Notes under the pieces: model-generated
What the model was told of the DNA's origin: nothing
Databases searched by the model: none
Seen by the model: only the letters and a program-made list of their open reading frames with translations
DNA from: Sphaerosporella brunnea
Lineage: Eukaryota > Ascomycota > Pezizomycetes > Pezizales > Pyronemataceae
Direction of reading: 5' to 3'
DNA length: 64,000 bases
NCBI GenBank assembly: GCA_008704415.1
Contig: VXIS01000090.1
Location: forward strand, 81,547 to 145,546
Shown: in pieces, positions 1-9,881 of the stretch
How the letters are laid out: the number at the start of each line of letters is the position of its first letter
How positions within the stretch are numbered: the first letter of the stretch is position 1
Program-made: the position numbers and the translations under genes

Positions 1-1237
1 GGCCGCTCTCTCCGTGAGCTTCTCGTCACGGACAACCTCGAGTGCGGCCAAAGCCACAGCACAGGCCAGGGGGTTACCGCCGTAGGTAGAACCGTGGGTG
101 CCTGGCTCTACGCAGAGCATCACATCCTTTCTGGCAAGAACCGCAGAGACGGGGTAAACACCTCCCGAGATCGCTTTGCCCAAGAGGACGATATCGGGTT
201 TGATATCGTAGTGTTCGAAGCACAGGAGCTTGCCCGTTCTCGCAATACCTATTTGAAAGTGAGCCCAGGCGATACAAACACCCATAGAGAGAGGAAGGCG
301 AACCAGTCTGGATCTCGTCGCAGATGAGCAGAACGTTGTACTGGGTGCACAGCTCGCGGACTCTCTTCAAATAATCATCATCCGGAACGACAATGCCGGC
401 TTCACCCTGTATCGGCTCCACCAAAAACGCCGCAATCTTGTCTCCGTGGGACTTTAGGGCCTCCTCCAGATCCTCGGCATGGTTAAACCGCATCGTCTTT
501 CCGGTCGCCGGAGAAATTGGGCCGACACCCGGCAGGTACGGGCCATAGTTCTCTCTGCACTCCGGGTCGGTAGACATGGAAACCGCGCCAAAGGTCCGGC
601 CATGGAAGTTCTCCGCCACACCCAGCACTATGGCTTCGTTCTCGGGGATCTTCTTGACTTTGTAACCCCACTTACGCGCAATCTTGATGCCAGTCTCGAC
701 AGCCTCGGCACCGGTGTTCATGGGGAGTACCATATCGAAGCCAAAGTACTAAACACGCAGCCGTCAGCGGCTGGCGACCAGCATACTGGGAGGGGATGGG
801 CAGTACCTCAGTGACAAACTTCGCAAACACAGGAAAGACGTCATTATAGAAAGCGCGGGAGGAGAGGGCCAATTTTTGTGCTTGTTCGATCAGAGCGTTA
901 ACGATCTTAGGGTGGGAATGGCCCTGGTTCACGGCCGAGTAGGCGCTCAGGAAATCGAGGTATTGCTTTCCCTATGTCCCACGCGAGATGCATCATCAGC
1001 ACAAGCCCGTCCCAGGAACCAGGTTGTGATAGCAAGCATGCACGGACGGCTACGCACCTCAGGGTCCCACACGTGTACGCCCTGCGCCTTCGAGAACACT
1101 ATGGGTAGAGGGTGGTAATTGTGAGCAGCGTACTCGTGCTCCAGGTCCAGGGCCTGCTTGGACGAGGAAGCGTGGTAGCTGTCGACAGTGGCAACACCGG
1201 TCTTCGCATTGCCGTTGTGGTTCGCTGCGGGAGCCAT
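1..1237 (-). CDS. car2: Ornithine aminotransferase, 3' end outside window
   Basis: PLP-dependent transaminase converting ornithine and 2-oxoglutarate to glutamate semialdehyde and glutamate in arginine catabolism. Exons on the minus strand are 1237-1058, 971-807, 748-304 and 248-1; all junctions are GT-AG and the frame is continuous (346 codons seen). The N-terminus [10 protein letters not shown] starts at 1237. Class III aminotransferase landmarks follow in order: GQKYLDF-type start of the fold (here GKQYLDF), [12 protein letters not shown], the DEIQTG motif, and LLGKAISGG, which holds the PLP lysine. About 90-100 C-terminal residues of a usual 440 lie beyond base 1. No mitochondrial presequence is obvious, which suits a cytosolic fungal enzyme. 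Identity rests on family knowledge; confidence is high. Confidence 0.95.
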
Positions 1238-2817
1238 GATGTATGTATAAAGCTTCAATACTAAGAGGCAACAGAGGGAACAAAGGATGCGGGTCTCGGG
1301 AGCGGGTTTTGGGGAAGGGTCTCTTGTTGGGTGTGGTCTCGGGCCAGTAGTTAGCAGGAGCTCCAAAGGCAGGCAATTGGGGGGGGGTTATATACTTGTT
1401 ACTACCAGGCTCACTTTGGGGGGGGGGGGGAGTCTTGTGACGGCAAAAGGCAAACAGCGGAAGGAAGCAGTTACCGTCCTAGCTGTAAGATACATACGGC
1501 CGTCCCGCCAACCAGCGCCACAGCTCCCCGTTCGAGCTCCCCCCGCGCTGCCAGGGGTCCCTGCCCACCCAATCGCATGCGGTTCCAACATGCACGTCAG
1601 CCCGCAAATCGCCGGCCAACCGCCAAGACGAAGGTCACGAGCGCTTCGGCGAGGTTACCCACGGGAACTGCGCAAGCCGCCTGAACGCTCTGCTCGATTC
1701 GCACGTTTTCCAACGGCACTCAAAAAATGTATAAACAGCACAAACAGCCATCTTCTTCCAGTAGAAAACCCCATCGAAAACATATTGGACTCGAAACCCC
1801 TCCCCCACCTGCAAAACGCCTCTTCTCCACCTTCACATTCGCATGTGGGCAGGTTCCGGAGTTCGGTTGCGCTTCTCGGCCTCCCCCGGCACAGCCAGAA
1901 TTCGGGACTGTGTTCCACCTACCTCTAAGTGTTAGACCGAAAGCACCGGCCCGCGAAGAACTACCTCTAAGTGTTAGACCCGAAAAAAACAACAGAAAAG
2001 CAATGCACGCGGGATGTTTCAAACTTTCAACGAAAAAAAAAACGCCATGAGCTTTTGTTCCGATTGACCGACGTGCAGAGCTGACGCAATTTCATGTTCC
2101 AACATCTCCCGATAGGGAGAATTTTGCCAACCATCGAGATCGGGGGCTTTGGATAGATGCCGGGGAGCTGCCGCTGGCCAACGGTATTCTATGGAAAGCA
2201 CTGTTTGTGGGACGGAGCTGCCATCTGAAGAGGGGCTCAAACGATAGTATGTACACCGGATATAGCGAGTGACCTCGCATGAAAATTGGATTTCCGGATC
2301 CACTCCCCGATACTATTGGTAATCTGTACAACCCCCGAGGAGCGATCAAGGTAGTCCGATGACTCCATGGATCACTCGAGCAAAACACAGCACAGCACAT
2401 AGACGCAAACAGTATGGATGGATCCAAACGCTAAAGTCATAACAAGCAAACGATTGATGCAATCCAGCTTAAGCTCATCTTACGTGCTATTTCACCGTTT
2501 GCGCCCGCCCGCAAAAAAAGCCGGTATAATTCCTCCTTGCTAGGTTAATAGGAACCAGTGGGGTACTGTAGTGCGGTGGTGTTTACGGGCGGTGAGTGAT
2601 CAGCGATGGAGAGCGAGCGGAGACGGCCCTGCTCACTCCGTCTGGCTCGAGAATACCTATAAGAAGCCAATTGCAATGTCCGGACACCTGAAGTAAAAGG
2701 TCACTTCAAAATAATTTGCTTGGATTGGTGGCAGCCAGAGTCTGCTTGCTACAACTGCCCTTTGAATGTCATAACTAGCATGTGATATGTAAACTCGGCC
2801 TTAACAAATGCGGTGTT

Positions 2818-2845
2818 TGAGCCACGGTGGCACAGTGACTGTGCC
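2818..2845 (+). repeat. Possible SINE head (A-box-like)
   Basis: The stretch around CGGTGGCACAGTGACT resembles the 5' A-box end of a tRNA-derived SINE. A near copy occurs in the opposite orientation at about 32436-32463. About 18 of 22 aligned bases agree. No clean B-box follows, so this is at best a decayed element. Confidence 0.25.
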
Positions 2846-3146
2846 ATACTCTGGATTAGTTGATCCCTGATCCCACGCACTCACGCTACCCGCACCGGGA
2901 AATAATAATATCAATCAAAATTCGATCCCATAACCTCGCACCCAGAATCTTCTGCTGTCCGGGTGAGTTTTAGAGCCCCCCATTTCTACCGCAAAGATCC
3001 TTATCACAGATCAAAGAGCATCAAGTTCAAAAAAATATAATTGCAAACCGATTTCATTCCAGTAGTTTTCGGCAGTGATGAATTTGTTCTTTTCCCTTGC
3101 CTGGCATCCACTTGACGATTTTCCTTCCCTTGGTGTGATTTTGAAC

Positions 3147-3176
3147 TGGCCGTAAGCGGCCGAATACAATATGATT
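3147..3176 (+). repeat. LINE 3'-tail fragment
   Basis: Thirty bases, including GGCCGTAAGCGGCCGAATAC, match (reverse complement, one difference) the tail of the LINE at 19005-19034. The flanks are unrelated and no poly-A run follows here, so this is a small relic. Confidence 0.45.
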
Positions 3177-4220
3177 ATGCGGCAGGCAGTTGCATCAGCC
3201 ATCTCCAACCCTGAAATACGTCAAAAACGGCAATTATGTGCAGAAAGACCCACGAGTAAACCCTCAGCCGGAATGAGTCCGAGTGATACCCAGTGAGTCA
3301 AACCTTCCATCTTTCACTCTCAACAACAGCATTCCTGGAGAAACTGCAGCCCAAGACCTGCTTTTCAAAATCTCCCTGCCTTTGAATTCACCTCTTCCGT
3401 CCGTAAGTGTTCCCAAACCTTGGCAAATTTCCTTCGAAACTTATTAAGAAGTGGCTACTTTGTACACGTAGGCGCAGGCTTGTCAATAGCCAGCCTGTGC
3501 GTTTGATCAAGTGTTTCTCTACCCTAAAGAATCAACGGATGGCTTGTAGAGCCGAAAGTGTTGATACATGGTCCCCACCGCCAAAGCTTCGTATGTTTTC
3601 AGCACATTTTACCGTTGAAGGTCTCTCTTGCTTTCATTTGCCCTACTACAACGTTTCACTCCCCCAGAGCTTCTCCGAAGCATCGTAAATGCTGTGAAGA
3701 CGCCCCACCAACGTTTGCCTACGTCGACCATCTGCATACAACCACACAACATTACCAAGACGTTTTTTTTACCCCCCTTTTTACAACAGTAGTAGGTAGA
3801 GTACATACAAATCTGTGGTGTAGTAAGGGCAACACTCGAAAACTTGATGGAACAAGAGCGGCGTAAGAGACGGTAGAGATGATGTAGAGATGGTGTATAT
3901 CGTGAATTACATGAAGAGGAGAGTGGGCAAGCCCATAAATCTCCGCGCACTAGCTTACAGCCACAACAGGTGTCGAGTGATGGGGTGCAGAAGGTTCGGA
4001 CAGTATACGCTGTGATGCCAACCTACAAATCATGTACACAGCGCCCTCCTTACGTTACACATAGGTAAACCATCCAAACTCCATTTTTTGCATATGACAC
4101 AAAACGGACACTCTGGCTGCCGGCGCGCATCTAATCATCACATCTCATCCCACCCCAGCAGCGTAGGTATATCGACAGTCGAAACACTGCCCCCCCCCCC
4201 CCCACAAACACATACCAGCC

Positions 4221-4943
4221 TTAACCCAAGCAGAGACGATAACTAGCGTAACGACCTGATGTCTCACTCCTGCGAATGATTTTAACGACATTTCCCTTCT
4301 TCAGACCGAAATATCTAGCGACGGGGTCATCCTTCTGGATTCGCGGCAGCTGGGACTCCTTTAGACGGTATCTCTGGAGCAACGCCTTCTTCTCCAGCTT
4401 GCTGAGCAGCACATGTTTGGGCACCAGCTCGTGCTTGGTGATATTAACGAGCAAGTTCTCCTCCAAGAATATCTCGACGGTACACTCCTTCTCGACAGCC
4501 GCAAAGCTCTTAAGGGATGCAGCGGTGGGTGCATTGATGCAGACCATGATGCCGGTGTGGTAGTTTCCATCCTTGACTCTGTGGACGAAGGCCTTCGCCT
4601 GCTTGACACCGATCGATGGGTCGGGGATGAACTCGACCCAGATGGGGCCGCAGTCCGGGGGAGTGCCGGGCTTGAGGGAGGCGTGCACATCGAGCATGCG
4701 CTCCGACGGGTTTGCCGAGAAGGAAAGCGCTTTGCGTTGCGGACGCCCTTCGCTGTCGCAGAACCGCGCTTGGAACTCGGAAAGTGGGATCTGGTACTCT
4801 TCCTCCGAAATCTCGTAGCCCTAGGGCGTGCGTTAGTGTTCAGCGCCGCGGCTGCGGTAGAGGCGCTCACGTACACGGTCGGCGACCATCTCGTGAATGG
4901 TCTTCCACGCGCGCCACACGCGTGACGCTTCACGATCGGCCAT
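4221..4943 (-). CDS. RPB5: DNA-directed RNA polymerases I, II and III subunit RPABC1 (RPB5)
   Basis: Shared subunit of all three nuclear RNA polymerases. Exon 1 is 4943-4875 (23 codons from MADREASRVW), a GTACGT...TAG intron follows, and exon 2 is 4820-4221; 222 residues in total, close to the usual 215. The N-terminal jaw domain holds EEEYQIPLSEF and the C-terminal assembly domain holds HELVPKH, LPRIQKDDPVARYFG and the terminal YASYR block typical of Rpb5. It lies 283 bases downstream of, and in the same orientation as, the MTG2 gene; the functions are unrelated. Confidence 0.96.
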
Positions 4944-5226
4944 TGTGGTAGGAAGGATTTGTCGCTGTATTAAGGTTGTGGTGGTTTAGGCAAGAGACGG
5001 AGATCTGTTGTCGAGTTATTGGGGGCGGGGTAGTTTGTGTATCGTGGTTTGTATGTCGTGGTTTGGTGGTTGTTGGATGATTAGAAAGACGGGAAGAGAT
5101 GTGGTCGAGGTAAGGTTTCCTCGCGTCGGGTAGGATTTTGTTAGCGGGCTTGGCAAGTTCACGACCATGACATCACGTGAAGAAACTTCAAATTTTACGT
5201 TATCGTACAATACATGCCCCATAGCA

Positions 5227-6867
5227 CTAAAATCCTAGAAGAAACTTCATCCAGTCGATAGCCTTGTCCACACCCTCCTGGCGCAGAGCGCTGATGGGTA
5301 TCAATCCAACCTCTCGAGCCGCAGAATTTGCCTCTAAATGTTTTTTGAGCGCCCAGTACTTCTCTTCCGTGCCTTCAACGTCTGCCTTGTTGGCGATCAC
5401 AAACCACGGCTTTGTACTCATCTTTTCCCGCTTTCGCACAGCCTCGCCGGCAGGCAACTCATCGAAATCAGAGTCTTCGGGAACGTTCCATGGAACACCG
5501 GTGTACGTCACCAATCCCTCTTCTGGCTCAAGTTTGGCCTTGAGCTCGGGGTTAAGGTCTTCTGGCTCCAGTTCCTCGCCAACAAAATCCCCACCCATCT
5601 CCGCCATCATTCCCAGTCCCTCAGGGTTGTCTTCTCCGTTTTCGTAGGCGATGACCTCGGCCCACAGCGACTCCAGGTCCCCGAGAGGATCGGGCCTACT
5701 CAAGTCCACCACAAAGGCCAAGACACGCGCACGCTCCACATGGCGCAAGAAGCCATGCCCGAGACCCTTGTTCATGTGGGCATTGGCTATCAATCCAGGA
5801 ATATCGGCAATCGTGAATCTTGGCTGAATGTGTTCTCCTTCCGGTCCAGAGTAATTGGAAAGATCCCTATCCTCCATGACAACCGTGCCGATGTTGGGTG
5901 TAAGCGTTGTAAACGCCCACTCTCCCACTCTTGCTTTTCTTCTGGAGACAGCTCTCAGGAATGAACTCTTCCCTGCATTCGGCAATCCCACCAAGCCCAC
6001 ATCCGCCAACACCTTGAGCTCCAACTGGAGCTTCATCTTAGCGCCCTTGTTTCCCTTTGTCGCAAACTTCGGCCTCCGCAGCGTCGGGGTGATAAAATGA
6101 GGGTTTCCCAAGCCACCCGGCGCTCCAGGTACTAACAAAATAGGCTGTGGAGTGGGCTTGTCCAGATCCAAATGGATTCGTGTGGGGTGTGTATGCCTGA
6201 GCAGCTGGCTTGCGCTCTGGTGGTGGTAGACTGGGTATTCCGCCGCCTCGAAGTTGGGGTCCCTCAAATTATCTTCTGTAGACTGCGGATAATGCGCCCA
6301 CTTCTCATTCTCTCCATGGCTCCCCTCCTCTGTGGTATCATGCTCGCTCGGATCGTACCTCGAGATCTCCCGCACCACTGTCCCCACGGGGACACGGATC
6401 ACGATGTCCTCACCACGCTTTCCCGAAAGATTACTCCCACGTCCGTTGGCCCCGTTTCCAGCTTTTATCACACCTTGTCGACCAAGCTTATGGAGCGATG
6501 TCTCGCCGTATACGGCTTGTATGTAGATGCTACCGCCTGCACCCCCAGAGCCGCCGTTGGGAGGACCATTCGGAACGAATTTTTCGCGCAGAAAAGAAAC
6601 GCAGCCGTTACCACCGTCGCCTGCCGCTACCAGAATCGGTCGGAGGTCGGAGAAGGGCGCAGATGTGTACTCATGCTGAGGATGCTCGGGGTTTGTGGTC
6701 GAGGCCAATGCCGGATCATCATTTTGGTGACAGCGGCAGGTGGAAGAGAAGCTGCGTCGCGAGAGGAAGGAAATGGCGAGGGTAGTGTGGTTGAGAAGAC
6801 GTGGATATAGGAAAGGCGTGAGAGTTGAATGCAGAATCGTGCGCGGCCGGAGCGTCATGGTTGCCAT
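5227..6867 (-). CDS. MTG2: Mitochondrial Obg-family GTPase
   Basis: Obg/CgtA-type GTPase acting in mitochondrial large-ribosomal-subunit assembly. It is intronless. The start was set at the ATG of MATMTLRPRT because what follows is a basic, hydroxylated presequence (SRRSFSST); an upstream in-frame ATG at 6918 is possible. The Obg fold begins near residue 75 (glycine-rich AAGDGGNG, GGSGGAGG). The G domain has G1 GLPNAGKSS near residue 295, G2 TTLTPNIG, G3 DIPGL, G4 NKAD and G5 ISAL. An acidic insert of about 75 residues separates G3 from G4, which is unusual but in frame. At 546 residues it is about the length of fungal Mtg2. It is divergent from the capping-protein gene, 214 bases away. Confidence 0.93.
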   Translation of the reverse strand: MATMTLRPRTILHSTLTPFLYPRLLNHTTLAISFLSRRSFSSTCRCHQNDDPALASTTNPEHPQHEYTSAPFSDLRPILVAAGDGGNGCVSFLREKFVPNGPPNGGSGGAGGSIYIQAVYGETSLHKLGRQGVIKAGNGANGRGSNLSGKRGEDIVIRVPVGTVVREISRYDPSEHDTTEEGSHGENEKWAHYPQSTEDNLRDPNFEAAEYPVYHHQSASQLLRHTHPTRIHLDLDKPTPQPILLVPGAPGGLGNPHFITPTLRRPKFATKGNKGAKMKLQLELKVLADVGLVGLPNAGKSSFLRAVSRRKARVGEWAFTTLTPNIGTVVMEDRDLSNYSGPEGEHIQPRFTIADIPGLIANAHMNKGLGHGFLRHVERARVLAFVVDLSRPDPLGDLESLWAEVIAYENGEDNPEGLGMMAEMGGDFVGEELEPEDLNPELKAKLEPEEGLVTYTGVPWNVPEDSDFDELPAGEAVRKREKMSTKPWFVIANKADVEGTEEKYWALKKHLEANSAAREVGLIPISALRQEGVDKAIDWMKFLLGF

Positions 6868-7081
6868 TGCACAAAATCCGATCGGAGCAGAGGCGCAGTG
6901 GCAGTGGGAGGTTTTCAAGCCTCACATGCAAGCGAATAACCAGTTAGGACGGGGTCGCTCTCGGAACGTGTTACCCGTCGAGTCGACCCCACTACTTCGC
7001 ACCACCTCCTGAAGCTCACCCCCGAAGCTCTAAAACGCCAGCAAATCCATCGCTATCGCCGCGCCATCAACAACCATCACA
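6868..7081. promoter_or_regulatory. Shared divergent promoter region
   Basis: These 214 bases separate the start codons of MTG2 (minus) and the capping protein beta gene (plus), so both promoters must lie here. C-rich, CT-rich sequence precedes the plus-strand start. No specific factor site is claimed. Confidence 0.4.
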
Positions 7082-8048
7082 ATGGCCTCGCAGGACCCCT
7101 TCGACTGCTCTCTGTACGTCTCTCCCCACCTCGTAGCTTATGCCGCTAACGCCCTCTAGCGACCTCCTCCGCCGTCTCAACCCCAAGAACACTACCGCCA
7201 ACCTGAACACCCTGATCAACCTCGTCCCGGACCTTACGGAGGACCTGCTATCGTCCGTCGATCAGCCGCTGCAGCTTGCTCGCTGCGCGAAAACCCAGCG
7301 CGAGTATCTCCTCTGCGACTACAACCGTGACGGCGACAGCTACCGGTCCCCATGGAGCAACGAGTACACGCCCGCGCTGTCCGACGCGACATACCCGAGC
7401 GAGAAGCTGCGGAAGATGGAAATTGCCGCTAACCAGGCGTTTGATGTGTACCGTGAGCTGTACTACGAGGGTGGTGTCAGCAGTGTTTACTTCTGGAACC
7501 TTGACGACGGGTTCGCCGGTGTTGTGCTGCTCAAGAAATGTATGCCCTGTCCTTTCCAGCTGGGAGGACGGAACATTGTTGACGCAGCTTGGTAGCCGTC
7601 GCTTCTGGCCCTAAAAGCACAGGAACGTGGGACTCTATCCACGTGTTTGAAGCTATCGATGGCGCGCGCACTTGCCACTACAAGCTTACCTCCACCGTGA
7701 TTCTCAACATGGTGTCTGGTGGAGACGATCTGGGAGAGATGGACTTGTCAGGAAACATGACCAGGCAGATTGAAAGCGATATGACCGTTGACAACGCGGA
7801 GCGCGACCACATCGCCAACATCGGGAAGCTGGTCGAAGATATGGAGCTTAAGATGCGGAATTTACTGCGTATGTTCCTTTTCCCATTGCGAGATGGTGTC
7901 ACCGCGTGCTAACAGTGGCGCAGAGGAGGTCTACTTCGGTAAGGCCAAGGACGTAGTGGCGGATCTTCGGAGCGTGGCCACTCTGAGCCAGACTCAGCGA
8001 GACCGGGCCATACACCAGGAGATGATCACTTCTATGTCTAGGCGGTAG
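7082..8048 (+). CDS. CAP2: F-actin-capping protein subunit beta
   Basis: Beta subunit of the heterodimer that caps actin barbed ends in cortical patches. Four exons: 7082-7113, 7160-7539, 7596-7868 and 7924-8048, all GT-AG with matching phases; 269 residues, the normal size. The N-terminus [11 protein letters not shown], then [18 protein letters not shown], and [18 protein letters not shown] are family signatures. The C-terminal stretch after VYFGKAKDV corresponds to the actin-binding tentacle. Exon 1 is only 32 bases and the first intron splits codon 11. Confidence 0.96.
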
Positions 8049-8589
8049 GTCTCGTCTGGCAAGGATGTGATGGGTGACAATGCGTGTGTTGTTTTATGTG
8101 CCGGCGGCTTGCGGGATACCTAGTGCGCGTAATAAAAGATCTGACTACTACCATTGCTGATTCGGGATGAGTGACACCAAAAACAACAATATTGCCACTC
8201 CGGAGTGGATACATTACCGTGTTCAAGACGGCGGGAGTACGAACGTCCTATGTCTGTTTTCCAAAGTATAACCATGTATAAAAGCTTAATATGGCATGGA
8301 GACTGAGGCGTCCAGGCCGACCGTGACAGCGCACTGGCAAATAGAACCACCTCAGCCAGAAGGTCAGGGAGTGCGGGGGGCCATGTCTGGATTTTGAGTA
8401 ACTCCCAGTCAGAACAGCTATAAAGTCCTCGTTCACTCGCAATAGCAGTAACCCAAAAAACTCACCGAAGACCTCGAATCTCAAAATATCCCATCTTCCG
8501 GTGCCAAGCCATCGCCAGAGCCAGAGCAGGGGGGGCGGCAGTTAATGGGAGATCGAGTGATACGACGTGAGTACCGCGTGTGGCAGCAA
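8049..8589. other. Intergenic, nothing recognised
   Basis: 3' flank of the capping-protein gene up to the first repeat unit. No coding, RNA or repeat signal could be supported. Confidence 0.5.
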
Positions 8590-9740
8590 CTGGATTTTTT
8601 GGCCCGCGACCTCTCTATCCACGCCAGCTTCACATCACCAGCTTCCGCTGCTTCACATCGCCAGCTTCGCGTCACCTTCTGCTTCTTCACACCAGCGTTC
8701 TGCAAGCCTGTCGCCGAGGCCTTCGCCGAGCCTTGGTCTTTTGGGTGAGTTCATGCTGCCGCAACTTTGTCAGTTTACATCCGATTGACGCGAGGGTTGA
8801 TTGTGCAGATTTCTCGGCCCACAACCTCTATCCCTGCGACCTCTGCATCCCCGCAACCTCTCCATCCCCGTCCGCGCCTGCAAGTTTTGCGCCACCCTTC
8901 AACTGCTTCACCATATCAGCTTCGCGTCTGCAAGCTTGTTGCCGAGCCTTTCGCCAAGCCCTTCGCCGAGCCTTGGTGTTTTGGGTGAGTTCATGCTGCC
9001 GCAACTTTGCCAGTTTACATCCGATTGACGCGAGGGTTGATTGTGCAGATTTCTCGGCCCGCGACCTCTGCATCCCCGCGACCTCTGCATCCCCGCGACC
9101 TCTGCATCCCCGCGACCTCTGCATCCCCGCGACCTTTGCATCCCCGTGACCTCTCCATCCCCGTCCGCGCCTGCAAGTTTTGCGCCACCCTTCAACTGCT
9201 TCACCATATCAGCTTTGCGTCTGCAAGCTTGTTGCCGAGCCTTTCGCCGAGCCTTGGTGTTTCGGGTGAGTTCATGCTGCCGCAACTTTGCCAGTTTACA
9301 TCCGATTGACGCGAGGGTTGATTGTGCAGATTTTTCGGCCCACAACCTCTATCCCCGCGACCTCTGCATCCCCGCGATCTCTGCATCCCCGCGACCTCTG
9401 CATCCCCGCGACCTCTCCATCCCCGTCCGCGCCTGCAAGTTTTGCGCCACCCTTCAACTGCTTCACCATATCAGCTTCACGTCTGCAAGCTTGTCGCCGA
9501 GCCCTTCGCCGAGCCTTAGTGTTTTGGGTGAGTTCATGCTGCCGCAACTTTGCCAGTTTACATCCGATTGACGCGAGGGTTGATTGTACAGATTTCTCGA
9601 CCCGCCACCTCTCCATTACTGCGAGGTTCACGTCACCTTCTGCTGCTTCACCTACACCGCTCTGCGTCTGCAAGCCTGTCGCCAGCTTCGCATCACGTTA
9701 CTTTTTACTGCTTCATCCACGCTATTTGGCATCTCCAACC
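8590..9740 (+). repeat. Tandem array of about 220-280-base units
   Basis: Five diverged units begin near 8590, 8810, 9050, 9330 and 9592. Each starts with a T-rich GGCCCGCGACCTCTGCAT-like block, continues with CTTCACCATATCAGCTT, and ends with a core containing ACTTTGCCAGTTTACATCC and GATTGACGCGAGGGTTGAT. Within units the 16-base motif around CCCGCGACCTCTGCAT is itself repeated, most clearly at 9059-9150. Length differences make many open frames on both strands; these are repeat artefacts. The array directly precedes the dioxygenase gene, so it may be its upstream region. Confidence 0.8.
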
Positions 9741-9881
9741 GACTATCCTTCCTTCCTGCTGTGCTGAAAAGCCAATTCTTGTCTTCTGTTGGATCCAGGT
9801 CCCAGAATTCGTCTTGTAGGGGGCGGAAAAAGAAGCGGCTTTTCAGCATGAGCAATCCTTTAAGGATGGATAGAAGGCCTT
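9741..9881 (+). repeat. Direct copy of the inverted-repeat arm
   Basis: This stretch aligns with 11744-11880 in the same orientation and with 17040-17165 inverted. Shared blocks include CCTTCCTTCCTGC, GCCAATTCTTGTCTTC, GGTCCC and the TTTTCAGCATGAGCAATC segment. The dioxygenase start codon (9848) falls inside this copy. Confidence 0.75.

Larger units (their letters stand above)
1238..4220. other. Intergenic region, no supported gene
   Basis: About 3 kb upstream of the ornithine aminotransferase gene. It holds G and C homopolymers (near 1418-1431 and 4190-4203), a tRNA A-box-like patch near 2820, and a 30-base match to a LINE tail at 3147-3176. The open frames here are short, lack splice-joined partners and look non-coding. 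Confidence 0.6.

Noticed and set aside
1287..1928. 213-codon plus frame upstream of ornithine aminotransferase
   Set aside because: Low-complexity, poly-G driven, no recognisable feature.
2905..2985. tRNA-like gene on the minus strand
   Set aside because: A B-box-like GGGATCGAATT is present but the arms do not pair into a cloverleaf; at best a relic.
5338..5964. Plus-strand frame opposite MTG2
   Set aside because: Antisense shadow of a well-supported GTPase gene.
8567..9767. Many overlapping open frames on both strands
   Set aside because: They are produced by the tandem array and have no codon-level or domain support.
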